DNA from: Sulfurovum sp.
GTDB taxonomy: Bacteria > Campylobacterota > Campylobacteria > Campylobacterales > Sulfurovaceae
Assembly (NCBI GenBank): GCA_024763575.1
Contig: JANTFF010000034.1
Span: 1-6,807 of the forward strand
DNA: 6,807 nucleotides
Direction of reading: 5' to 3'
Shown: positions 1 to 5,062 of the stretch, in pieces
Layout: the number at the start of each line of letters is the position of its first letter
Position numbering within the stretch: the first letter of the stretch is position 1
Position numbers and translations under genes: made by a program
Notes under the pieces: model-generated
What the model was told of the DNA's origin: nothing
The model's database searches: none
Seen by the model: only the letters and a program-made list of their open reading frames with translations

Positions 1-293
1 TGTAGAGTCTCTGGATCTAGTACATGAGCTTTGTATCTCTCCCAACTTCCATTGGTTGAACCTACTTTATATTTGCCTGTATATCTACTTAGCGTTTCTC
101 TGTCATACATAGTATTTTGTATCACTTCAGTTATATAGTTTCTATCAAAATGATACTTTTTTACCATCATATCTATAAAATTTCTAACCTCTTTTTTGGC
201 TAGATAGTTATATGGTATAGGAGGAGTAGGCTCTTTTGCCAAAATCAGTAAGGGAACGAATAGTATTAGTATTATTAGTTTAAATATTTTCAT
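1..293 (-). CDS. MltB-type lytic murein transglycosylase, 5' part only
   Basis: This is the N-terminal 97 codons of a gene that continues past the left edge. The product opens with a Sec signal peptide: K2 and K5, a hydrophobic core over residues 6-18, and a likely signal peptidase I site after ILA (residue 19). There is no lipobox cysteine, so a soluble periplasmic form is predicted rather than an outer-membrane lipoprotein. The mature start matches the entry region of the MltB/Slt35 family: a helix with FIDMMVKKYHFD (about residues 37-48), an ETLSRY segment, then a WERYKAHVLDPETL stretch (about 84-97), corresponding to the family's W..Y....l....i pattern. Family members cleave peptidoglycan glycan strands to 1,6-anhydromuropeptides. 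The catalytic glutamate and lysozyme-like fold lie outside the window, so activity cannot be judged. The ATG at 293 has no Shine-Dalgarno sequence; an extended -10 lies directly upstream, which suggests a leaderless mRNA. Assignment rests on a short segment and is good but not certain. Confidence 0.75.
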   Translation of the reverse strand, partial: MKIFKLIILILFVPLLILAKEPTPPIPYNYLAKKEVRNFIDMMVKKYHFDRNYITEVIQNTMYDRETLSRYTGKYKVGSTNGSWERYKAHVLDPETL

Positions 294-298
294 GCAAA

Positions 299-311
299 AT
301 TATAGCATAAT
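299..311. promoter_or_regulatory. Divergent overlapping -10 elements (MltB-type gene / YwbE gene)
   Basis: The sequence ATTATAGCATAAT is nearly symmetric. Read on the minus strand it contains TGCTATAAT, a perfect extended -10 (TGnTATAAT), with the hexamer at 304-299; the start site would fall at about 292-293, on the A of the transglycosylase ATG. Read on the plus strand it contains CATAAT at 306-311 (5 of 6 to TATAAT), giving a start near 318 for the ywbE unit; TACAAT at 326-331 is an alternative plus-strand -10. No convincing -35 is seen for either direction, which is usual for sigma70 promoters in Campylobacterota. Promoter activity is inferred from sequence only. Confidence 0.5.
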
Positions 312-356
312 CATCAAAAATAGATTACAATACCACATACAAAAAAAGGATAATAT

Positions 357-548
357 ATGGACGGACAAAAACGAGCCAATATCAAATCAGGATTACAAGT
401 AAAAATAGTATTAAAAGAGCATCAAAGATGTGGAACACTAACAGAAGGAACTGTACAAAAAATATTAACAAACTCTCCAACTCATCCACACGGCATAAAA
501 GTAAGACTAACCTCTGGTGAAGTTGGTAGAGTCAAAGAGATTTTATAA
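357..548 (+). CDS. ywbE: YwbE family protein (DUF2196)
   Basis: This is a 63-residue cytosolic protein that matches the small YwbE family over its whole length. The N-terminal MDGQKRANIKSGLQVKIVLK resembles the family's opening (M.GQ.R..I..G..V.IVLK..Q), and the signature NSPTHPHGIKVRL lies at residues 39-51, followed by a GEVGRVKEI end (54-62). The family is widespread and short; its molecular function is not established, and the compact beta-rich pattern with basic residues hints at nucleic-acid binding only by analogy. The ATG is supported by a Shine-Dalgarno AAGGA at 346-350, six bases upstream. The gene directly abuts the DUF188 gene: its TAA stop is followed immediately by the next ATG in the same frame, so the two are almost certainly co-transcribed. 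Length is normal for the family and nothing looks broken. Confidence 0.9.
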   Translation: MDGQKRANIKSGLQVKIVLKEHQRCGTLTEGTVQKILTNSPTHPHGIKVRLTSGEVGRVKEIL

Positions 549-998
549 ATGAGATTGTTTATAGATGGTGATGCTTTTCCAAATCTACTCAAACCAATAA
601 TTCTAAAAGCGATAGAGAGACTAAAACTAGAGACCTATATCATAGCTAACAAAAAGATAAATATAGGTAAATCCAAATATATAACTTATATTATAGTTGA
701 GCTAGGGGCAGATGAAGCAGACCATAAAATAATAGAAATGGTAGAAGAGAATGATTTAGTAATCACAGCCGATATACCTCTAGCAGATAGAATTATCACT
801 AAAAAAGCTCATGCTATCGACCATAGAGGAGAACTCTATTCTGTAGATAATATAAAGCAATATCTAACTATGCGAAATTTTATGCAAGAGATGAGAGAAG
901 CAGGAGAGATAACAGGTGGTCCAAAAGCTTTTGGACAAAAAGACGCTAGAGAGTTTGCTAATCAGTTGAATGCTTTTTTGAGTAGGATGAATAAGTAA
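549..998 (+). CDS. YaiI/YqxD family protein (UPF0178, DUF188)
   Basis: A 149-residue cytosolic protein, full length for the YaiI/YqxD family. Visible landmarks in order are the N-terminal strand with IDGDAFPN (residues 5-12), the acidic patch GADEADHKII (53-62), LVITADIPLADRII (70-83), the DHRGELY segment (91-97), LTMRNFM (106-112), and the C-terminal GGPKAFGQKDAREFANQL (123-140). DUF188 is placed among PIN-like nuclease folds; D6, D8, D55, D58, D75 and D80 are candidates for the acidic metal site, but neither activity nor substrate is established for the family. The usual family start is a D-A-D-A-C-P type motif; here it reads D-G-D-A-F-P, so the cysteine is replaced by F10 while the aspartates are kept. 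Translation starts at the ATG touching the ywbE stop; a weak purine run (AAAGAGA, 534-540) lies eight bases upstream, consistent with coupled translation. It converges with the TSUP gene, 7 bp between stops. Confidence 0.9.
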   Translation: MRLFIDGDAFPNLLKPIILKAIERLKLETYIIANKKINIGKSKYITYIIVELGADEADHKIIEMVEENDLVITADIPLADRIITKKAHAIDHRGELYSVDNIKQYLTMRNFMQEMREAGEITGGPKAFGQKDAREFANQLNAFLSRMNK

Positions 999-1005
999 AA
1001 CTTAT
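991..1005. terminator. Short AT hairpin between convergent genes (weak)
   Basis: ATAAGT-AAA-ACTTAT forms a perfect 6-bp stem with a 3-base loop, spanning the stop of the DUF188 gene and the gap before the stop of the TSUP gene. It is positioned where a bidirectional terminator would be expected, but the stem is almost all A/T and no clean T-run follows on either strand, so it is at best a weak terminator. Confidence 0.2.
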
Positions 1006-1743
1006 CTATCCCAAAAACCCAAATAGTAACTTAAATGCCAAAAGATATAAAATCAAAGCCATCAACTTTTTTATATCTTGTTGTTTTAGTTTAAAGTGCA
1101 TAAGATAATTACCAATATATCCACCTATAATAGCAGAAATAGCAATACATAAAAGTAATATCCAATCAAGTTCAACAAAACTAGCATAAGTAAAAAACGA
1201 ACCAAGTGCCGAAAATGGAACAACAAAACTAACAGTAACAGCCACTTTCTTTGGTTCAAATCCCAATATAGAGAGTAGAGGAATAAGAATATTTCCACCA
1301 CCTACTCCCAATAATCCTGATAAAAATCCTACTACACCACCCACAACAAAAAGCACCCATCTAGCCGTAACTTGAACTATAGCCTTTTTCTTACCAAACA
1401 TCATCATAGATGCACTATAAAAAAGTAGTAACATAAAAAGAAATTTAACTATCTCTTTGTTCATAAACTGACTACTATAAGCACCAATAGGTGCAAAAAC
1501 TAACATCATAAGGGCAATAGGTATCATAAATTTAAAATCAACAACTTTTCTTTTGAGGTTCATAATACTAGATGTAATAGTAGTAGTAGCTCCAGCAAAT
1601 AATCCAACTGCTTTAGCTACTGTAAAATCAAACCCCAAAAAGTGTAATATAGGAATAAGTGCAATCCCACTACCTGCACCTCCCATTGAAAATATCATAG
1701 ATAGAAACAGAGAAATAAGGCTATATAGTAGATAATCTTGCAT
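1006..1743 (-). CDS. TSUP family anion exporter (TauE/SafE, DUF81)
   Basis: A 245-residue inner-membrane protein with about eight hydrophobic helices arranged as two repeated halves, typical of the TauE/SafE (TSUP) family. The first half carries MGGAGSGIALIPIL (residues 20-33) followed by the conserved loop with AVGLFAGATTTITSSIMNLK (45-64); the second half repeats it as GLLGVGGGNILIPLL (143-157) followed by KKVAVTVSFVVPFSALGSF (165-183). The glycine-rich G-x-G-G-G...P repeat is the family hallmark. Members export sulfite, sulfoacetate or other organosulfur anions; the substrate here cannot be deduced. The gene lies 5 bp downstream of the YajR-type MFS gene and is surely in its operon; an AAGAG purine run (1757-1753) inside the end of that gene, nine bases before the ATG, serves as ribosome binding site. 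Length is within the family range (about 240-270). Confidence 0.88.
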   Translation of the reverse strand: MQDYLLYSLISLFLSMIFSMGGAGSGIALIPILHFLGFDFTVAKAVGLFAGATTTITSSIMNLKRKVVDFKFMIPIALMMLVFAPIGAYSSQFMNKEIVKFLFMLLLFYSASMMMFGKKKAIVQVTARWVLFVVGGVVGFLSGLLGVGGGNILIPLLSILGFEPKKVAVTVSFVVPFSALGSFFTYASFVELDWILLLCIAISAIIGGYIGNYLMHFKLKQQDIKKLMALILYLLAFKLLFGFLG

Positions 1744-1748
1744 TTTGT

Positions 1749-3074
1749 TTAACTCTTATAGTGTGTAATAGCTTTTCTAATCTCTTCTTCACTAATTTCA
1801 TCTTCATCATATTTGACTATTACCAATTTTTCAGTATCATTGATATACCACTCTTTACATCCTTTTAGTTCATATAAATCTTGATGTTTTGTACTGTCTG
1901 TATCATCTATATGAATATAAGCTATTTTAGTTTTAGCAGGATTATCGAGTGTAAATAACATTATAGCCCATGCAATACATAATACAATAATTCCGTACGC
2001 TATACTATTAAGAGATACTATATCTAATAATACCCCACCGATAAAACCACCAATAAATGTACCAAAATATCCAAAACTATTAAATATACCCAAAACTCGT
2101 CCTCTTTGGTGTACTTTTGCATATTTAGAAGCTAGAGATTGTAAAATAGGTTCTTGTAAATTGAAACCGATAAAAAAGATAATAATTCCAGTAGCGAACA
2201 TCATATAGGTATGACTTAATCCAATAATAAGATAAGCAACAGATAAAAATAGAACTCCCAAAAGCAAAATAAGTTTATATTTTCCTTTCTTTTCAGCTAT
2301 CATAGTAGCTGGTCCCATAGCCAAGATACCGACTATCATTGAAGGTAGATATATTTTATATAGTTCTGACTCTTGCCATCCATAAGTTTTGGTTAGAACA
2401 ATAGGTATAATCATAAATGCAAAAGTCATAAAACCTTTGACCAATAAATTGGTGATATTCATTTTCGTTAGATTCTTGTTTTCAAAGAGTTTGAATTTAT
2501 CATCTTCCAAATAGGTATGTTTGATTATTGGAGGATTTGGAACATATTTTATAAGAACAAAAATAGACAAAAGAGCTAAAAATGTAACCAAGAAAAAAAG
2601 TGTAGGCACACCACCAAAATATGAAGCAATAAAAGGACCAGCAACCATAGAAAGAGCAAATGCCATTCCTATACTTCCCCCCATAATCGCCATAGCTTTA
2701 CCTCTCTCTTCTTCTCTAACCACATCACTAATAGTAGCTGTAATAACAGAACCAATAGCTCCTGCACCTTGCAATAATCGCCCTATTAAAAGAGTATAAA
2801 TATTATCAGCCAATCCTGCAACCAAAGAACCAATGGCAAAAATAATCAATCCTACAATAATTGTCTTTTTTCTACCAATTTTATCACTAACCATACCAAA
2901 TGGAACTTGAAAAAGCATTTGTGTAATAGCATATCCACCAATAATAATCCCTACCATAGTATGATTGGAGTTTGGCATATCAAGTGCATAGACAGACAAT
3001 ACAGGCAGGACTATAAAAAGTCCAAACATTCTCAACGAAATAATTATGTTAAGAGGTAAAATTTTTTTAAACAT
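1749..3074 (-). CDS. yajR: YajR-type MFS transporter with C-terminal YAM domain
   Basis: A 441-residue, 12-helix major facilitator transporter with a cytoplasmic C-terminal domain. It resembles E. coli YajR throughout: the opening SLRMFGLFIVLPVLSVYA (residues 13-30), motif A as GMVSDKIGRKK (60-70, with D64 and R68 of the conserved charge relay), GRLLQGAGAIGSV (98-110), FNLQEPILQSLASK (304-317) and RGRVLGIFNSFGYFG (324-338). After helix 12 (about 360-376) come some 60 soluble residues; LKGCKEWYINDTEKLVIVKY (403-422) and the helix EEEIRKAI (429-436) fit the ferredoxin-like YAM domain that defines YajR. The substrate is unknown for the family. The ATG at 3074 has a strong Shine-Dalgarno AAAGGA (3085-3080) five bases upstream. 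It is the first gene of a two-gene operon with the TSUP exporter and is divergent from the NifX-like gene. The exact orthology is inferred from remembered family features; other MFS drug/proton antiporters are the alternative. Confidence 0.85.
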   Translation of the reverse strand: MFKKILPLNIIISLRMFGLFIVLPVLSVYALDMPNSNHTMVGIIIGGYAITQMLFQVPFGMVSDKIGRKKTIIVGLIIFAIGSLVAGLADNIYTLLIGRLLQGAGAIGSVITATISDVVREEERGKAMAIMGGSIGMAFALSMVAGPFIASYFGGVPTLFFLVTFLALLSIFVLIKYVPNPPIIKHTYLEDDKFKLFENKNLTKMNITNLLVKGFMTFAFMIIPIVLTKTYGWQESELYKIYLPSMIVGILAMGPATMIAEKKGKYKLILLLGVLFLSVAYLIIGLSHTYMMFATGIIIFFIGFNLQEPILQSLASKYAKVHQRGRVLGIFNSFGYFGTFIGGFIGGVLLDIVSLNSIAYGIIVLCIAWAIMLFTLDNPAKTKIAYIHIDDTDSTKHQDLYELKGCKEWYINDTEKLVIVKYDEDEISEEEIRKAITHYKS

Positions 3075-3108
3075 AGCTTTCCTTTAATTATAATATATAT
3101 TTCTATGG

Positions 3109-3114
3109 ATTATA
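3109..3114 (-). promoter_or_regulatory. Candidate -10 of the yajR-TSUP operon
   Basis: On the minus strand this reads TATAAT, a perfect -10 hexamer. The start site would fall near 3102, giving a leader of about 28 bases that includes the yajR Shine-Dalgarno. No good -35 is visible. A second TATAAT at 3092-3087 would place the start inside the Shine-Dalgarno and is therefore less likely to serve this gene. Confidence 0.4.
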
Positions 3115-3180
3115 TTCAAAAGAGATTAAATAAGTCTGATTTAAGTAGAAATTATATAAAGTTTCATTTATTATTAACAA

Positions 3181-3195
3181 TAATAATTATTATTA
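3181..3195. promoter_or_regulatory. Predicted Fur box (7-1-7)
   Basis: The 15 bases TAATAATTATTATTA match the Helicobacter pylori Fur core consensus TAATAATnATTATTA at all 14 specified positions. A second, overlapping register six bases upstream (3175-3189) matches 12 of 14, the arrangement expected for an extended Fur site. It lies 27 bases before the GTG of the NifX-like gene, overlapping a possible -10 for that gene, and about 80-100 bp upstream of the yajR promoter. This placement predicts iron-dependent repression of the rightward operon, with less obvious effect on the leftward one. The local AT bias makes chance or an UP-like element a real alternative. Confidence 0.5.
3188..3193 (+). 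promoter_or_regulatory. Candidate -10 of the NifX-like operon
   Basis: TATTAT (5 of 6 to TATAAT) would give a start near 3200 and a leader of about 22 bases containing the Shine-Dalgarno. It overlaps the predicted Fur box. A competing -10 is TATAAA at 3155-3160, with start near 3167, which would put the Fur box inside the leader. The region is so AT-rich that the choice cannot be made by eye. Confidence 0.25.
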
Positions 3196-3222
3196 CTCAA
3201 AATTATATAAAAAGGAAAAACA

Positions 3223-3582
3223 GTGATAGCAGTACCATTAAAACTAAATAGAGAAAATTCACCTGTAGCACCACTTTTTGGAAAAGCAAAGTGGTTTGCA
3301 TTTGTAGATGAAGATAGAAATATAACTATTGAAAAAAATGATAAAGATGGTGGTTCAAAGGTAGTAGATTGGTTGTTGAATAAAGGAGTTAGTGTACTTA
3401 TTATGCAAAGAATGAGTTTTCCACCTTATCAAAAGATACAAGAGGGTGGTAAAATAACTATTTTGTATGTAGGCAAAGATAGAATTTTATTAAATGATGC
3501 TTTGGATAGATATGAAAATGAAGATTTGATATTAGTTGATGATACTAATGCCAAAGATATTATTAAATTTAAAAAGAGATAA
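3223..3582 (+). CDS. NifX/NifB-like protein (dinitrogenase FeMo-co family fold)
   Basis: A 119-residue soluble protein consisting of one domain of the dinitrogenase iron-molybdenum cofactor family (NifX, NafY and the C-terminal part of some NifB). Features are the opening MIAVPLKL with SPVAPLFGKAKWFAFVD (residues 13-29), the GGSKVVDWLLNKGVSVLIM segment (43-61), a YQKIQEGGKITILYVG stretch (69-84) and a closing LNDALDRYENEDL (90-102), all standard for the fold. Family members bind or carry Fe-S or FeMo cofactor precursors, but many stand-alone homologues occur outside nitrogen fixers with unknown roles. This protein contains no Cys and no His, so an obvious metal-ligand set is missing. The GTG start is preferred because AAAGGA (3211-3216) sits six bases upstream and the family's MIAVP start follows directly. 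It is first in a packed five-gene run, 2 bp from the SLAC1-type gene, and lies behind a predicted Fur box. Confidence 0.82.
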   Translation: MIAVPLKLNRENSPVAPLFGKAKWFAFVDEDRNITIEKNDKDGGSKVVDWLLNKGVSVLIMQRMSFPPYQKIQEGGKITILYVGKDRILLNDALDRYENEDLILVDDTNAKDIIKFKKR

Positions 3583-3584
3583 CA

Positions 3585-4550
3585 ATGCACCTAAATAAAC
3601 GCTCACTAGAATATTTTCCTATTCAACTCTTTGCAGTTGTTATGGGATTATCTGGTTTGACTATTGTTTTTGCCAAGGCATATCATCTTATTCATATGCC
3701 TTATTGGATTTATGCCACATTACTATTAATAGATACAGTTCTATTTTTAGCTATTTTTATTCTTTATACCATAAAATGGTTACTATATCCACAAGCTGTT
3801 CAAAAAGAGTTTATTCATCCTATCAAAAGTTCATTTGTAGCAACAATCTCTATCAGTTTTTTATTGGTTTCTATAGCCTATTATGATTTTGCTCCAACTA
3901 TTTCTGTACTCTTTTGGTATATAGGTACACCATTGCAGTTAGCATTTACAATTATGATTATGAAATATTGGATTAGGAATGAGTTTAAAATAGTACATAG
4001 TAATCCTGCTTGGTTTATCCCTATTGTAGGAAATGTACTTGTACCAATAATTGGTGTGGAGACTGTTCCTATTTGGGTTTCTGTTTTCTTCTTTGCTTTG
4101 GGAGTCTTCTTTTGGTTAGTACTTTTTACTATTATGATGTATAGAATAGTATTTCATCAACCTTTAGCAAAAAAGCTTTTGCCAACACTATTTATACTTA
4201 TTGCCCCTCCTGCTGTAGGGTTTATTAGCTACTTTCGTATTAGTGAGGGAAGCATTGATAGTATAAGTCTATTTTTATATTTTATAGCACTTTTTACACT
4301 CTTTTTATTACTATTTATGGTGAGAATATTTGATAGTAAAGAGTTTTTTATTTCATGGTGGGCATATACTTTTCCACTAGCCGCGATAACTATAGCTACT
4401 CTATTAATACAGATGACTTTTCATACTTTATTGACCTATTGGGGTTCAATTTTTTTAATAATTTTGACATCAGCAGTAATAGGGTTTGTACTATTTAGAA
4501 CCATTCAAGAGTGTAGAGCAGAAAAAATTTGTATAGAAGAGGTAGAATAA
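3585..4550 (+). CDS. SLAC1/TehA family anion channel (TDT family)
   Basis: A 321-residue integral inner-membrane protein with about ten transmembrane helices (roughly residues 11-31, 40-62, 84-101, 105-126, 142-160, 163-187, 199-217, 226-247, 258-277, 285-305). The opening FPIQLFAVVMGLSGLTIVFA (11-30), the central NPAWFIPIVGNVLVPIIG (140-157) and the late WWAYTFPLAAITIATL (258-273) are signatures of the TehA/SLAC1/Mae1 (voltage-dependent anion channel) family. F263 in the last motif is the likely counterpart of the gating phenylalanine known from Haemophilus TehA and plant SLAC1; that alignment is inferred from motif and length. Members pass small anions or dicarboxylates; the ion here is unknown, and a tellurite role should not be assumed. 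The gene begins 2 bp after the NifX-like stop, with a weak purine-rich AAAAAGAGA run just upstream, and its stop overlaps the next start by one base (TAATG), so the three genes are probably translationally coupled. Confidence 0.87.
   Translation: MHLNKRSLEYFPIQLFAVVMGLSGLTIVFAKAYHLIHMPYWIYATLLLIDTVLFLAIFILYTIKWLLYPQAVQKEFIHPIKSSFVATISISFLLVSIAYYDFAPTISVLFWYIGTPLQLAFTIMIMKYWIRNEFKIVHSNPAWFIPIVGNVLVPIIGVETVPIWVSVFFFALGVFFWLVLFTIMMYRIVFHQPLAKKLLPTLFILIAPPAVGFISYFRISEGSIDSISLFLYFIALFTLFLLLFMVRIFDSKEFFISWWAYTFPLAAITIATLLIQMTFHTLLTYWGSIFLIILTSAVIGFVLFRTIQECRAEKICIEEVE
4536..4542 (+). promoter_or_regulatory. Shine-Dalgarno that fixes the DUF302 start
   Basis: GAAGAGG lies seven bases before the ATG at 4550 and inside the end of the channel gene. 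It supports the 169-residue form over the 176-residue form that would start at 4529. Confidence 0.6.
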
Positions 4551-5059
4551 TGTTAAAAAAAAGAGAGATTGTCGTTGGTTTGATTTTAGGTTTGGTATTG
4601 AGTCTTTTTGTTATAGGTTTTGCATTTAAACTTTCAGCTCCGACGATGTTTTTTAAAGAGATAACCGTTCCTTATAATTTTGATAAAACAGTTAATTTGA
4701 TAAAAACTCGTATCAACAAACAAAAAGGTTGGCATGTCACAACTATTATTGACCAACAAAAAGAGATTTTAAATAATGATGGTCAAGATGTTGGAAAAGT
4801 TAAAATTATTAAATTCTGTAATGGAAAACTTTCAGGAGAGATGTTAAGTAAAGATGATAGTAAATTTATGGCAGTCAAAATGCCTTTGAGTATTGCTATT
4901 TATGAAAAAAATGATGGTCGTGTAACTATTGGATTAATGAATGGTTATATGATGGCAAGACTCTTTGCAGGAAGAGCAGAGGGTGATATTATGGAAAAAG
5001 TGGTCAAAGATATAGAAAATATTCTAGGCTTTGTACATTTTAGATTTACTATTTTTTAG
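4550..5059 (+). CDS. Membrane-anchored DUF302 protein
   Basis: A 169-residue protein with a short basic N-terminus (KKRE), one transmembrane helix at about residues 7-27, and a soluble domain at about 36-160 facing the periplasm by the positive-inside rule. The soluble part fits DUF302: the PYNFDKTVNLIKTRINKQKGW segment, an isolated VGKVKIIKFCNG strand (81-92), and the strongest match, MPLSIAIYEKNDGRVTIGLM plus NGYMMARLFAG (111-141). DUF302 has no established biochemical role. There is a single cysteine, C90, so no Cys-pair metal site. The ATG at 4550 is chosen over an in-frame ATG at 4529 because GAAGAGG (4536-4542) lies seven bases upstream and because the TAATG overlap with the channel gene is a typical coupled junction; the longer start would also put five extra charged/polar residues before the anchor and overlap the channel gene by 22 bp. 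It probably works with the preceding anion channel or NifX-like protein, an inference from spacing alone. Confidence 0.78.
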   Translation: MLKKREIVVGLILGLVLSLFVIGFAFKLSAPTMFFKEITVPYNFDKTVNLIKTRINKQKGWHVTTIIDQQKEILNNDGQDVGKVKIIKFCNGKLSGEMLSKDDSKFMAVKMPLSIAIYEKNDGRVTIGLMNGYMMARLFAGRAEGDIMEKVVKDIENILGFVHFRFTIF

Positions 5060-5062
5060 ATA

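Noticed and set aside
919..936. 18-bp perfect palindrome GTCCAAAAGCTTTTGGAC inside the DUF188 gene
   Set aside because: It encodes part of the conserved GGPKAFGQ region of the protein, so coding constraint plus chance explains it; nothing around it suggests a protein-binding site or recombination site.
1553..1735. Plus-strand open frame antisense to the TSUP gene
   Set aside because: Lies wholly opposite a well-supported membrane protein gene, lacks a ribosome binding site and shows no recognisable domain.
2521..2799. Plus-strand open frame antisense to the yajR-type gene
   Set aside because: Mirror of the membrane-protein coding pattern, with no family resemblance.
3149..3211. 12-bp direct repeat AAATTATATAAA at 3149-3160 and 3200-3211
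   Set aside because: Made only of A and T in a very AT-rich gap; could be two -10-like elements, but no other repeated structure or attachment-site feature supports more.
3223..3582. Nitrogen fixation locus suggested by the NifX-like gene
   Set aside because: No nifHDK, nifE/N or nifB radical-SAM gene is present in the window; stand-alone members of this family are common in non-fixing bacteria.
4166..4185. Inverted repeat GCAAAA...TTTTGC within the channel gene
   Set aside because: Short, internal to a coding region and without a T-run, so not a credible terminator.
4529..4549. Longer start for the DUF302 protein at ATG 4529
   Set aside because: No Shine-Dalgarno at the right distance, a larger overlap with the channel gene, and a better-placed ATG at 4550 with GAAGAGG upstream.
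3585..4550. Tellurite resistance determinant suggested by TehA similarity
   Set aside because: The TehA/SLAC1 family is an anion channel family; no tehB-like methyltransferase or other tellurite gene is nearby.
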